Below are positions 34,122 through 42,756 of a stretch of 64,000 nucleotides of DNA, in pieces (the first letter of the stretch is position 1; each line of letters begins with the position of its first letter). Origin of the DNA: Bacteroides sp. (GTDB lineage Bacteria; Bacteroidota; Bacteroidia; Bacteroidales; Muribaculaceae); the NCBI GenBank assembly GCA_023665145.1, contig JAMPEM010000003.1, positions 49,219-113,218 on the forward strand, written 5' to 3'. A program made the position numbers and the translations under genes. A model generated the notes under the pieces. The model had not been told where the DNA came from. It was given only the letters and a program-made list of their open reading frames with translations, and did not search any database.

Positions 34122-35198
34122 TTATTTCCCTTTTCCGACAATCTCTACCTGCTGACGAACACTCTCATCATGGATGGCCAGCAATATATTGCGCAAAAAT
34201 TTCTCATCCATCTGCATCGCTTTGCCGGCCTCCACCCTACTGTGAATCACATCATTATATCGCACAGCCTGAACCACCGGCATACTATGCAGCTTCTTAT
34301 ACCGTCCTATCTCTCTTGAAACCTCCATTCTTTTGCCAAGGATTTCAAGAAGATCATTATCTATACGGTCTATCTGTTGACGCAACAACGCAAGCGATTC
34401 CGTCACCTCTTTCTCATCGCGCAAGGCCAAGGTATGAAGAATCAGATTCAGCACCTCGGGGGTGAGCTGTTGCGACGCATCACTCCATGCTTCGTCCGGA
34501 TTGCAGTGACTCTCTATTATCAAACCATCAAAACCCATGTCAAGTGCCTGCTGCGACAAGGGCGCCACAAGCTCCCTCTTTCCTCCTATATGCGAGGGGT
34601 CTACAATTATCGGCAAATCCGGAAATCGCAACCGCAATTCTATCGGTATATGCCATTGCGGCACATTACGATACAGATGTTTGCCATACACCGAAAATCC
34701 TCGATGTATCGCACCTAACCTCCTTATTCCCGCATTATACAATCGCTGCAATGCACCTATCCATAATTCAAGATCCGGATTCACAGGATTCTTCACAAGA
34801 ACCGGGACATCCGTATTCAATTCCTGAAGCGTATCGGCTATCTCCTGCATGGCAAAAGGATTTGCCGACGTTCTTGCCCCTATCCAAAGGATATCAACTC
34901 CTGCTCCGAGTGCCTCAGTGACATGACTCCGCGTTGCCACCTCACACGACGTCAGCATCCCGGTCTCTTCCTTTACTTTCTTAAGCCATTCAAGCGCCGG
35001 AGCACCCACTCCTTCAAACGCCCCGGGCTTTGTCCGCGGCTTCCATATTCCTGCACGGAACACCTTTATCCCGTTGGCAGCCAACTCGCGTGCAGTACTC
35101 AAGGTCTGCTCTTCTGTTTCTGCAGAACACGGTCCGGCTATAACAAATATATCTCCTGCCAGATCTACCTCCGGCAACAATGGTTTTAAATCTTTCAT
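34122..35198 (-). CDS. aroF: Bifunctional DAHP synthase / chorismate mutase
   Basis: 358 residues from ATG 35198, chosen because it overlaps the upstream stop as ATGA. The N-terminal KDO8P-synthase-like DAHP synthase (1-265) condenses PEP and erythrose-4-phosphate; FVIAGPCSAETEEQ, FRAGIWKPRTKPGAFEG, LVKNPVNPDLELW and IVDPSHIGGKR are typical. The C-terminal AroQ-type chorismate mutase (about 265-358) has LLRQQIDRIDNDLLEILGKR and the REIGRYKK helix. The fusion links the first shikimate step to the chorismate branch point and is common in Bacteroidetes. Symbol tentative. Confidence 0.92.
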   Translation of the reverse strand: MKDLKPLLPEVDLAGDIFVIAGPCSAETEEQTLSTARELAANGIKVFRAGIWKPRTKPGAFEGVGAPALEWLKKVKEETGMLTSCEVATRSHVTEALGAGVDILWIGARTSANPFAMQEIADTLQELNTDVPVLVKNPVNPDLELWIGALQRLYNAGIRRLGAIHRGFSVYGKHLYRNVPQWHIPIELRLRFPDLPIIVDPSHIGGKRELVAPLSQQALDMGFDGLIIESHCNPDEAWSDASQQLTPEVLNLILHTLALRDEKEVTESLALLRQQIDRIDNDLLEILGKRMEVSREIGRYKKLHSMPVVQAVRYNDVIHSRVEAGKAMQMDEKFLRNILLAIHDESVRQQVEIVGKGK

Positions 35199-36379
35199 TT
35201 TATCGTCTTTTCGTTCTTTTTTCTCCAATCATTCGTGCGTCGTAACGCCTCGTTTAATTTCTCTTGATTGGCACATAATGATATTCTGATATATCTATCA
35301 CCGTTGCTCCCGAATATGAATCCCGGAGTAATAAACACCCCGGCCTCGTAAAGCACACGATCTGTAAATCTTTCCACATCTTCCACATCCTCCGGTATCT
35401 TTCCCCACAGGAAAAGTCCCCTTTGATTGGAATCAAAGCTGCATCCCAGACTCCTCATTATCTTTTCCGCTGTAGCGCGCCGAAGGGCATACTCTTTGTT
35501 GAGACTCCCATACCATTGTGAATCAGCATCCAAAGCCACGGCCGCAGCAAGTTGCATCGGCAGATATTGTCCGGAATCAACATTCGATTTCACCTTAAGC
35601 ACGGTGGATATAAACTCCTTATTTCCGGCTATCATACCTATCCTCCAGCCGGGCATATTATGGCTCTTTGACAATGAATTCATCTCCATGGCAACCTCCT
35701 TTGCACCCGCAACAGAAAGTATGCTCTGCGGATGTTCATTGAGAATAAAACTATAAGGATTATCATTGACTATCAATATTCCGTACTTGTGACCAAACGC
35801 CACCAACTTCTCAAAAACATCTCTGCGAGCCGGTGTCCCGGTGGGCATGTGCGGATAATTCACCCACATCATCTTAACTCCCTCTTGTGCCAACCGTTCA
35901 AGCTGTGCAAAGTCCGGAAGCCATCCTTGCTCCTCTTTTAAATCGTAGTAAATCACCTGCGCTCCAGCAAGTTTCGGAGCCGAAGTATATGTAGGATACC
36001 CGGGATTGGGAACAAGCACCTTGTCTCCCGGATTTATAAATGCAAGCGATAAATGCAATATACCCTCTTTTGATCCAATCAATGGCTGCAACTCACTCTC
36101 TGCATCCAAATCCACTCCATAATGGCGCTTATAAAACCGCGCAAACGATTCCCGCAACCGTCTGTCACCCTTCGTAGGCATATACCCATGTGTGTCTCCT
36201 CTACGGCTCGCCTCCGACAATGTTTTCAGCACACTCTCTGCCGGAGGAAGATCCGGACCGCCTATACCAAGCGATACTATATCCTTCCCCTCTGCATTTA
36301 GACGCGCCACCTCCGCCAATTTACGAGAAAAATAATATTCTTTTATATCTGAAAGCCTCTCGGCCGGCTCTATTATCAT
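35195..36379 (-). CDS. PLP-dependent aminotransferase of the aromatic operon
   Basis: 394 residues from ATG 36379 (MIIEPAERLSDIKEYYF); an earlier ATG at 36415 would overlap pheA by 19 bases. Fold type I class I/II enzyme: the PLP lysine is Lys238 (SLSKSHNMPGWRIGM), with PNPGYPTYTSAP, NYPHMPTGTPA and IVNDNPYSF. Lying between pheA and the DAHP synthase/chorismate mutase gene, it probably transaminates phenylpyruvate, hydroxyphenylpyruvate or prephenate. It could also be an LL-diaminopimelate-type enzyme, which has a similar sequence. Confidence 0.88.
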   Translation of the reverse strand: MIIEPAERLSDIKEYYFSRKLAEVARLNAEGKDIVSLGIGGPDLPPAESVLKTLSEASRRGDTHGYMPTKGDRRLRESFARFYKRHYGVDLDAESELQPLIGSKEGILHLSLAFINPGDKVLVPNPGYPTYTSAPKLAGAQVIYYDLKEEQGWLPDFAQLERLAQEGVKMMWVNYPHMPTGTPARRDVFEKLVAFGHKYGILIVNDNPYSFILNEHPQSILSVAGAKEVAMEMNSLSKSHNMPGWRIGMIAGNKEFISTVLKVKSNVDSGQYLPMQLAAAVALDADSQWYGSLNKEYALRRATAEKIMRSLGCSFDSNQRGLFLWGKIPEDVEDVERFTDRVLYEAGVFITPGFIFGSNGDRYIRISLCANQEKLNEALRRTNDWRKKNEKTIK

Positions 36380-36396
36380 ACCCTTTACTTTTTTAC

Positions 36397-37254
36397 TCAA
36401 ACCTCTCTTACACATTCTGCATATTCACCCAACGACTTGAAATCATTGAGCAAGGGCGTGATTGCTGTCAAGGCCTGATGATATCGTGTCAAATTATCAA
36501 ACGTTAAATCTATATAGAATCTATACTCCCACTCCCTTCCCAATATCGGCATCGACTGAATCTTAGTCAGATTCATGTCATAAAACGACAAAATGGCAAG
36601 TATCTTCGACAACGCCCCTTTTGTATGATCGAGCGAAAAGACTATGCTCCCCTTATTGATGGGGCGTCCTTTGCTCCTTAATCCTGCTACCTGCTCCGGA
36701 TGGGACAATATCAGAAATCTTGTAAAATTCCGCTTATTTGTCTCTATCCCTTCCTTTTGCACCTCCAAGCCGTATAACCTCGCTGCAAGGGGTGGACAAA
36801 TAGCTGCGCGACCTCTCATCCCTCCCAGAGAAACATCTCTTGCAGCCCCGGCCGTATCAAACCATTCCACCGGTCGGATGCTTGGATAACTCTCCAAAAA
36901 CACATCACACTGCATCAAGGCCATCGGATGAGACAACACCTCTTTTACATCTTCAAGACTTTCTTCGGCCAACGTGGCTATGCTGTGAGAGATACGCATC
37001 TTATGTTCTCCCACTATCCGAAGGTCACTCTCTCGAAGCAGCTCATGATTCTGAAGCAATGCTCCGGCTATAGTGTTCTCTATTGCCATAATCCCTACAA
37101 GACTCCGGTCAGATTCCAACATCCGGAATAACGACGAAAACGTCTCGCACGCCACCGGCTCCACATCAGTATCCCCATAATGGATTCCAAAATATTGCCT
37201 GGCGGCCTGATCATGAAAACAACCGTCTATACCTTGTATCGCTACCTTAAACAT
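36397..37254 (-). CDS. pheA: Prephenate dehydratase
   Basis: 285 residues from ATG 37254 (MFKVAIQGIDGCFHDQAA), which sits 52 bases downstream of a strong promoter; the longer frame to 37347 would start upstream of that promoter. It converts prephenate to phenylpyruvate. The catalytic block NKRNFTRF (173-180) is intact. The C-terminal ACT domain (about 203-280) has GALSKILAILSFYDMNLTKI; the usual ESRP effector motif reads QSMP, so feedback by phenylalanine may differ. First gene of a three-gene operon. Confidence 0.93.
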   Translation of the reverse strand: MFKVAIQGIDGCFHDQAARQYFGIHYGDTDVEPVACETFSSLFRMLESDRSLVGIMAIENTIAGALLQNHELLRESDLRIVGEHKMRISHSIATLAEESLEDVKEVLSHPMALMQCDVFLESYPSIRPVEWFDTAGAARDVSLGGMRGRAAICPPLAARLYGLEVQKEGIETNKRNFTRFLILSHPEQVAGLRSKGRPINKGSIVFSLDHTKGALSKILAILSFYDMNLTKIQSMPILGREWEYRFYIDLTFDNLTRYHQALTAITPLLNDFKSLGEYAECVREV

Positions 37255-37305
37255 ATTTATTTTTTTACCTGTTACGACTTTCTTACGTGTTTTTGCATAT
37301 AAACG

Positions 37306-37336
37306 CAAATTTAAGTATAATTTTTTATTCCCACAA
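37306..37336 (-). promoter_or_regulatory. Bacteroidetes-type promoter of the pheA operon
   Basis: On the minus strand, TTG (37336-37334), 20 bases, TAAATTTG (37313-37306). Start near 37302, supporting ATG 37254 for pheA. Confidence 0.78.
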
Positions 37337-37399
37337 GATATCTGCAATTTTCCTTAACACAAAACAGCACAAACCTACCTTCGGGATGACTAATGGAAA

Positions 37400-37430
37400 G
37401 ACGGGCGCCGCATTTCCTGCGACACCCGCC
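37400..37430 (-). terminator. GC-rich terminator hairpin after the 1575-residue protein gene
   Basis: Arms 37400-37412 and 37418-37430 pair over 13 positions (three G-U) around a short loop. It lies 54 bases after the stop at 37485. The following minus-strand bases (CTTTCC) are only weakly U-rich. Confidence 0.6.
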
Positions 37431-37484
37431 TTCTATTTAAGAAATGAGTGTTTTTTACTCTGTAATATGAGTCCTGTCTCCTTC

Positions 37485-40400
37485 TTACTTAACGAGAACC
37501 TTAACCATAGCATTGCCGGCCTTTACAATGTAGATACCGGGAGCTACAGCCACTGTCTGATTATCGTTGGTAAGTTTCATCTGACGCATATATTTACCGT
37601 CAGCCGTATAAAGAGCAAACTCTTCTCCGGCATGTCCCTGTACAAGGACTCCACCTACTGTGCCATATACACCTTCAAGGTCTGTAAGGTCATCCAATCC
37701 GGCTGCATATACCACCGCTGCATTGGACAACGGTCCGTATTTAATTCCTGCAGGTGTATTGACGTGTGTACGTACGTAATAAGTGGCATTTGCATCCTTA
37801 CAGTTGCTGTGGAGCGCGTTGGTGTCCTTAACGTTAAGAACCACATCCTCCACTTCACCTGTCTCATTGATGTGACGGAATACACTGTAATGATCTATTG
37901 TCCATTCAGGCATCTCCTTCGGAGTGAATTGGATGTCGTCAATCATCGCACCAAATTCATCGAATGAACTGTAGACAAGTGCGAAATACTTCGCATTCTC
38001 GGGAAGAACCGCTGAAACTTTCTCCCAAGTCTCGTCACCGGTCTTGGAGAATGACTGTATCTTGGTAAAGCTTCCGCAAGTCACATCTTTTCCGTTAGGT
38101 GCGGTCACTCTGACATCACCGAGCTTATCATCCGTTGTAGATACCCAAAGCTCTACATATTCAGTATAATCCACTGCAATACGGTTATACCAGAAGGAAA
38201 CCTCTGTTCCGCCTACCACCTCGGGCGATACAAGGATATCGCAGGCCTGCGGTGCTGACTCTTCCTGGATGTTGTAATCAAGAGCACGTGCCATAAGATA
38301 CTGCTTACCACTGTGAGGATGCAGACGAAGGTCATTCATCAAACCAAGTTGCTCTGCATTAATTACTGCCCATGCCTGAGGTTTGTCACTGTTCGGCCAT
38401 GAAAGCCCTTCAATCGGGAAGCTCTTGCGGCCGTCAAGGTCTACATTGCGGAATAAGCCAATCTTATCGGTAATCTCGAACGCCGGCATATTCTCCATAT
38501 CTTCGTTATCACCATATTTCAAATCGGGCTGACTCCAAGTCAATGACACCTCGCTGTGGTCATCATTGTATTTCGCACTGAGGTCTGATACTGCAGGAAG
38601 AACAGAATTCTTCAGATAAATCTTGAACTCACGCTCATTGTTAGTAGCCACCTCATCCTGATTTGCTTCAATAACAGCCTTGGCAAGGATATACTCATAT
38701 TGTTCCCACTCTGCCAATGTTCCGAAGCTGCAGCTCAACGTACCATTACTACCGGATACAAGGCGAGGTACTGATTTGCGAATATTATCAAGATGTGTGC
38801 CGTCAGGTGCATACAGATATACTGTGCAATAACCGCGGTTGGGTTCCAGACCGGAGTTGGACACTGTTGTATAAAGGTCGATTGACTCTCCCACAGAAGT
38901 TGTCTCCGGACCGCCGAAGTCCATAATCTGCATGTCATAGTCCACATTCTGCTTGATGCTGTAATTATCCAACACAAGCATCTCATTTTCATTCAATGAG
39001 AATTCAACGTTGATAAAGAGCTGAATCCAATCCTTGTCTGCAAATTCGTCCTTGAGGATGAATTCTTGTTCATTCCATTCGGAAAGTGACGCACTGCGCT
39101 TCATATTAACCTCTCCGAGATCGATAATCTTGTTCGGATCGGCTGAAGTGCGGCCGGTCATGTAAACCTTCGGTGCATCCTTATAATCCCAAATCTTAGC
39201 TGAGAATAGCACTTCATTTATACCCTTGGTACTTGCCTTCGGTATCATAATCTGACCCTTGGTCGGAGCCGGGTTCTCGCTGTAATACATCACTGCACCC
39301 TTATTGCAGATAGGGCTGCCGTTTAGCATTGCTGCCATTCCGCTGAGGTCTTTTACATTGCTCCAGTTACCACCGGCGTAACCTGCACCTGTGCGGCGCA
39401 TTACCGGCATATAATCGAAGGCTGTAGTTCCATACTCCTCAATCATAGGCAAGAGATATGGCTTACCGAGAATATCGCTGTTGAATGTAATATTGGAGTC
39501 ATAACCCATCTCATTTTCAGCCGCCGGTGCCAAGTTGTAGAACTCCTGTTGGAAGGAGCTTGCCGGCTTGGTGAAATTGTAGGTTGTAGCTCTGGTGGAA
39601 CCTACTCGTTTCGGATCCACAGCTGATGTACGGCTCAACATATAAATGCTGTATTCGAGTGATGACGGATTTACATATCCACCATTCATACCGACTTCAC
39701 CGGGAGCATCCCAGCTGATGACTACATGTTCGTTGTCAGGCTGAGTATTGAATTGTACATTGGTCGGTGCATACGGAACGTCGATACCGATGTAACGCTC
39801 GAAGTTTGATGTCATACCATATCCGGACTCATCACCGGTGGTGATGATAAACTGATTGAAACCGTTCTGGTAAACTTCCAAATTCCCCTTTACAGTCTCA
39901 CCGGGTTTGCCGCTGACGATTACGAAATCTTCTACTCTGTCACACTGCATGCTGACATTGACATTCTTGTCGGCAGGGAGGTCGTTACCCATAACATCCT
40001 TGGTAGGTATAACTACACTCACCTCTGCTGATAGAAGACCGAGCTCTGCAGGTGTGATAGTAACATCTGTAGCAGCTGCCGGAATGGTTGACAATCTGTC
40101 AGTCATGCTTACTTTGAATTTGCTCAATGTAAGACCACGTCCCTTATTGTCTTTCTTTGAATGATAGTGGATACCTACATAGTATTCACCTGCCTTGGGC
40201 ACGAAGAAATTGATGTTGTAATCCACCGGGATATGAGGACATCCAAGTTGATTACGCTCCCAAATCTTCTGAGTCATTGCTTCGGGAGTAGCTTTCTCAC
40301 CTACATATATTGTCACATCCTCACGAGTGGTACCGGTATAGACACCACCGATGGCAAGCTCAAGTGAATAAAGCTTGGAGGCATCCTCAAATTTTGCACG

Positions 40401-42212
40401 GGGAAGGAATACCCATTCATCCGGGTCATTGTAATAACCCACCTGATGACGGAGCAACAGCTGCGGGATATCCTGGAAACGCACACCTTCAAATGTCTCA
40501 CCGTCATTGTTTGCGTCGGTGACTTTGATAATCTCAAGGTCAGCCTGTGTAGGTTCAAAGCTCATCGGCAGTGTTTTTGCCTTACCGATAATCTCATTAA
40601 GTGAAGTATATTCTGACTCACGACCATTGCTGACTGCCACTACAGAAATCTTTGTAAGTGCCATCTTGGCCGGATCTGTAATGGTATATGTATTGGATGT
40701 GATAGGACGTGTATTTTGCTTGGTTGCGCCGAAATATACATCGTAGTATGTAGCGCTGTCATCTACATATCCGTTATGCACACCACCTGCTTTTGACTTG
40801 GTCCAGCTCAACACCTTTCCGTCAAGTTTAAGGTCGGTCACAGGGAACGGATTGTCATATCCTATATGGAACACTTTTGTGGCTACCGGTGATTTCTTGT
40901 TGCCATCCTCGCAATATACAGCAAGTGTGTGTTCACCACTCTCACCTTTATAAGCGATTTCCTTCTTCTCGCCCGGTGCAAGCTCACCGTTGAAAATCTC
41001 GGTACCGTCAATTGTGGCAACTGTCTTCAGTTTCTTTCCGTCAGCATAAGCCAAACCGCTGAATTGAAGTAAAGAAGCTGTTATGGTGATTTTTCCATCC
41101 AATGAAGAACCGTCAAAAGCCACCTCGGGATCAGCGGGAAGTTCCGGAGCTGTCCATTCTGCATACTGGTCGGTGCAATGGATTGAGGCTATATATGCAC
41201 TTGTGGGGTCAACAAGGCCTGTTCCTGCATATACCTCCCATGAATCCGGATCGATATACATGATGCGATATCCACCAATGGCATAATCGGATATCAACAT
41301 AATGAAGCACTGATCCTTAGGTGAATATGTGATAGGAGCAGTGTCACCGGCTTCAAAATATACATAATCTCCATTTGCCTCAAGCTCACCGGCATTGAGA
41401 ACAGAACCGCGATTTCTGTCAAGAATGAAGACATTGTTATTGCAGTCAAAGACATAAATCTCTTTGTCTGAAGGGTTATATGCCAATGAGGTGAAGAAAC
41501 TGTTTGATCCGTTAAGGTCACGAAGATAAGTCATCGCCAATGTCTTGCCGTCAAATTTCACTATCTGGTTGGCAAGCTCGTTAGTCTCATTCCATGCTAT
41601 ACCATAGAAAGCATCTGTACTCTCATCGTATGTCAATGTATAAGGAGCGGCAAGAACATCACTGCCAAAATCGATAGTTCTTACCACTTTACCGGTAGAA
41701 AGATCTATCTCATTCCAATATACATTGGAATCAAAGAAGGACATGGCTGAAATAGGCACATACAAGTAATTCCCTCTGATGGCTCCTGACTGATATTCAT
41801 AAGTGCCGGTACGGAATTGAGCACCGGAGAAAATGGGAGTCATGGTGCCGGTAGCGGCATTTACTTTACCAAGATATGCACCGTCAGCGGTCATCATCAG
41901 CGAGTGCTGAGGCACCACTGCATAGAAATCAGCTCTCGGAGCCTCCGGAGAGCGAGTCAGATGATTGACAGCATTCAGATTCTTCGGCATTCGCACGCTC
42001 GACGGATCGGAAACACCCATACGGATATCTCCTGAAGTGGTGGAATTTCCACGATTCGCCTTACGGGCGTTTTCACGAATCTGTTCTGCCGTCACTTGCT
42101 TGGGGGAACTGCTGCGTACCTTCTCCCAGGCCTTTGCGGCTACGCCCGGAAGCAGGAATGCTGCGGCTACTAACAAAGTAGCAATCCCGCGTGTACGTAA
42201 AATTCGTTTCAT
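37485..42212 (-). CDS. Very large secreted protein, T9SS-type, with FN3 and jelly-roll modules
   Basis: 1575 residues. A signal peptide (1-27, ending VAAKA) is followed by a propeller-like region (about 95-350: FYAVVPQHSLMMTADGAYLG, TLTYDESTDAFYGIAWNET), several fibronectin III-like blocks (VTDLKLDGKVLSWTKSKAGG, VQFNTQPDNEHVVISWDAPG, VSLTWSQPDL), and two choice-of-anchor-J-like jelly rolls (ending VLDNYSIKQNVDY and MIDDIQFTPKE). The tail (GVYGTVGGVLVQGHAGEEFA ... APGIYIVKAGNAMVKVLVK) is a T9SS sorting domain. No enzyme motif is seen; likely a surface adhesin or glycan-binding protein. The predicted promoter leaves a leader of over 300 bases. Confidence 0.85.
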   Translation of the reverse strand: MKRILRTRGIATLLVAAAFLLPGVAAKAWEKVRSSSPKQVTAEQIRENARKANRGNSTTSGDIRMGVSDPSSVRMPKNLNAVNHLTRSPEAPRADFYAVVPQHSLMMTADGAYLGKVNAATGTMTPIFSGAQFRTGTYEYQSGAIRGNYLYVPISAMSFFDSNVYWNEIDLSTGKVVRTIDFGSDVLAAPYTLTYDESTDAFYGIAWNETNELANQIVKFDGKTLAMTYLRDLNGSNSFFTSLAYNPSDKEIYVFDCNNNVFILDRNRGSVLNAGELEANGDYVYFEAGDTAPITYSPKDQCFIMLISDYAIGGYRIMYIDPDSWEVYAGTGLVDPTSAYIASIHCTDQYAEWTAPELPADPEVAFDGSSLDGKITITASLLQFSGLAYADGKKLKTVATIDGTEIFNGELAPGEKKEIAYKGESGEHTLAVYCEDGNKKSPVATKVFHIGYDNPFPVTDLKLDGKVLSWTKSKAGGVHNGYVDDSATYYDVYFGATKQNTRPITSNTYTITDPAKMALTKISVVAVSNGRESEYTSLNEIIGKAKTLPMSFEPTQADLEIIKVTDANNDGETFEGVRFQDIPQLLLRHQVGYYNDPDEWVFLPRAKFEDASKLYSLELAIGGVYTGTTREDVTIYVGEKATPEAMTQKIWERNQLGCPHIPVDYNINFFVPKAGEYYVGIHYHSKKDNKGRGLTLSKFKVSMTDRLSTIPAAATDVTITPAELGLLSAEVSVVIPTKDVMGNDLPADKNVNVSMQCDRVEDFVIVSGKPGETVKGNLEVYQNGFNQFIITTGDESGYGMTSNFERYIGIDVPYAPTNVQFNTQPDNEHVVISWDAPGEVGMNGGYVNPSSLEYSIYMLSRTSAVDPKRVGSTRATTYNFTKPASSFQQEFYNLAPAAENEMGYDSNITFNSDILGKPYLLPMIEEYGTTAFDYMPVMRRTGAGYAGGNWSNVKDLSGMAAMLNGSPICNKGAVMYYSENPAPTKGQIMIPKASTKGINEVLFSAKIWDYKDAPKVYMTGRTSADPNKIIDLGEVNMKRSASLSEWNEQEFILKDEFADKDWIQLFINVEFSLNENEMLVLDNYSIKQNVDYDMQIMDFGGPETTSVGESIDLYTTVSNSGLEPNRGYCTVYLYAPDGTHLDNIRKSVPRLVSGSNGTLSCSFGTLAEWEQYEYILAKAVIEANQDEVATNNEREFKIYLKNSVLPAVSDLSAKYNDDHSEVSLTWSQPDLKYGDNEDMENMPAFEITDKIGLFRNVDLDGRKSFPIEGLSWPNSDKPQAWAVINAEQLGLMNDLRLHPHSGKQYLMARALDYNIQEESAPQACDILVSPEVVGGTEVSFWYNRIAVDYTEYVELWVSTTDDKLGDVRVTAPNGKDVTCGSFTKIQSFSKTGDETWEKVSAVLPENAKYFALVYSSFDEFGAMIDDIQFTPKEMPEWTIDHYSVFRHINETGEVEDVVLNVKDTNALHSNCKDANATYYVRTHVNTPAGIKYGPLSNAAVVYAAGLDDLTDLEGVYGTVGGVLVQGHAGEEFALYTADGKYMRQMKLTNDNQTVAVAPGIYIVKAGNAMVKVLVK

Positions 42213-42534
42213 CGTTCTGTTAAAAAATGTTTATTATGTTAATTTTTTTATTATCGTTTCAATTTATTGCAATCGCAACCCGCATGAGTCCGATACTTTC
42301 ATCATTTATTCGAAAACGTTTGCGCAATATTTATATTCAAACTATTTTCTGTACAAAAATTACGAACGTTTCATTTGAACGCCCTAAATTAGTTATTTTT
42401 TTTCGAATAACAATAAAAAATCATTAAAAAAAATGATACTCGGTCGATTTTTTTCGTCAGCAATACAATCCACAAATACGCGGACACCTTTCTGAACAAG
42501 AATAATGGTAACAAAAACTTACTGTAACAACATA

Positions 42535-42565
42535 CAAATATAATACAAAACCTCTCATCATGCAA
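42535..42565 (-). promoter_or_regulatory. Bacteroidetes-type promoter for the 1575-residue protein gene
   Basis: On the minus strand, TTG (42565-42563), 20 bases, TATATTTG (42542-42535). The implied start is near 42531, giving a leader of about 320 bases before the ATG at 42212. A closer promoter may exist. Confidence 0.6.
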
Positions 42566-42585
42566 ATCTGCCACTCACCTAATAA

Positions 42586-42742
42586 TTCAAGTTTCCAAGT
42601 TGCCCGGGCAACTTGGAAACTTGAAGGTTAGAGTTAAGAGGTTAGAGAAAATGAGAAAATTATATACACTGTAAATTTCAATTTACTTTCTCTATCTCTC
42701 CAACCTCATACTCCTAACTTTTCGCAAGTTAAAGCTTGCGAA
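42586..42742. repeat. Palindromic intergenic repeat element (hairpins A and B)
   Basis: It starts with a perfect 40-base palindrome (42586-42625; core AAGTTGCCCGGGCAACTT) and ends with the 8-bp hairpin TTCGCAAG-TTAAAG-CTTGCGAA (42721-42742). Between them a purine-rich stretch (GGTTAGAGTTAAGAGG) and a pyrimidine-rich one (CTCTCCAACCTCATACTCC) are roughly complementary, so the whole unit can fold. Both hairpins and the pyrimidine stretch recur at 497-801 in the same orientation relative to the flanking genes. Confidence 0.85.
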
Positions 42743-42756
42743 ACTTGAACTCTTGA

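Larger units (their letters stand above)
42213..42756. other. Long intergenic region with promoter and palindromic element
   Basis: 544 bases without a gene. 42213-42534 is AT-rich and would be the leader of the 1575-residue protein gene; it has no open frame I trust. 42535-42565 is a promoter, 42586-42742 a palindromic repeat element that reaches to 14 bases from the WG-protein stop (42757). Confidence 0.8.

Noticed and set aside
37255-37347. Longer start of pheA at 37347
   Set aside because: It would begin upstream of the promoter at 37306-37336 and add 31 residues unlike any prephenate dehydratase.
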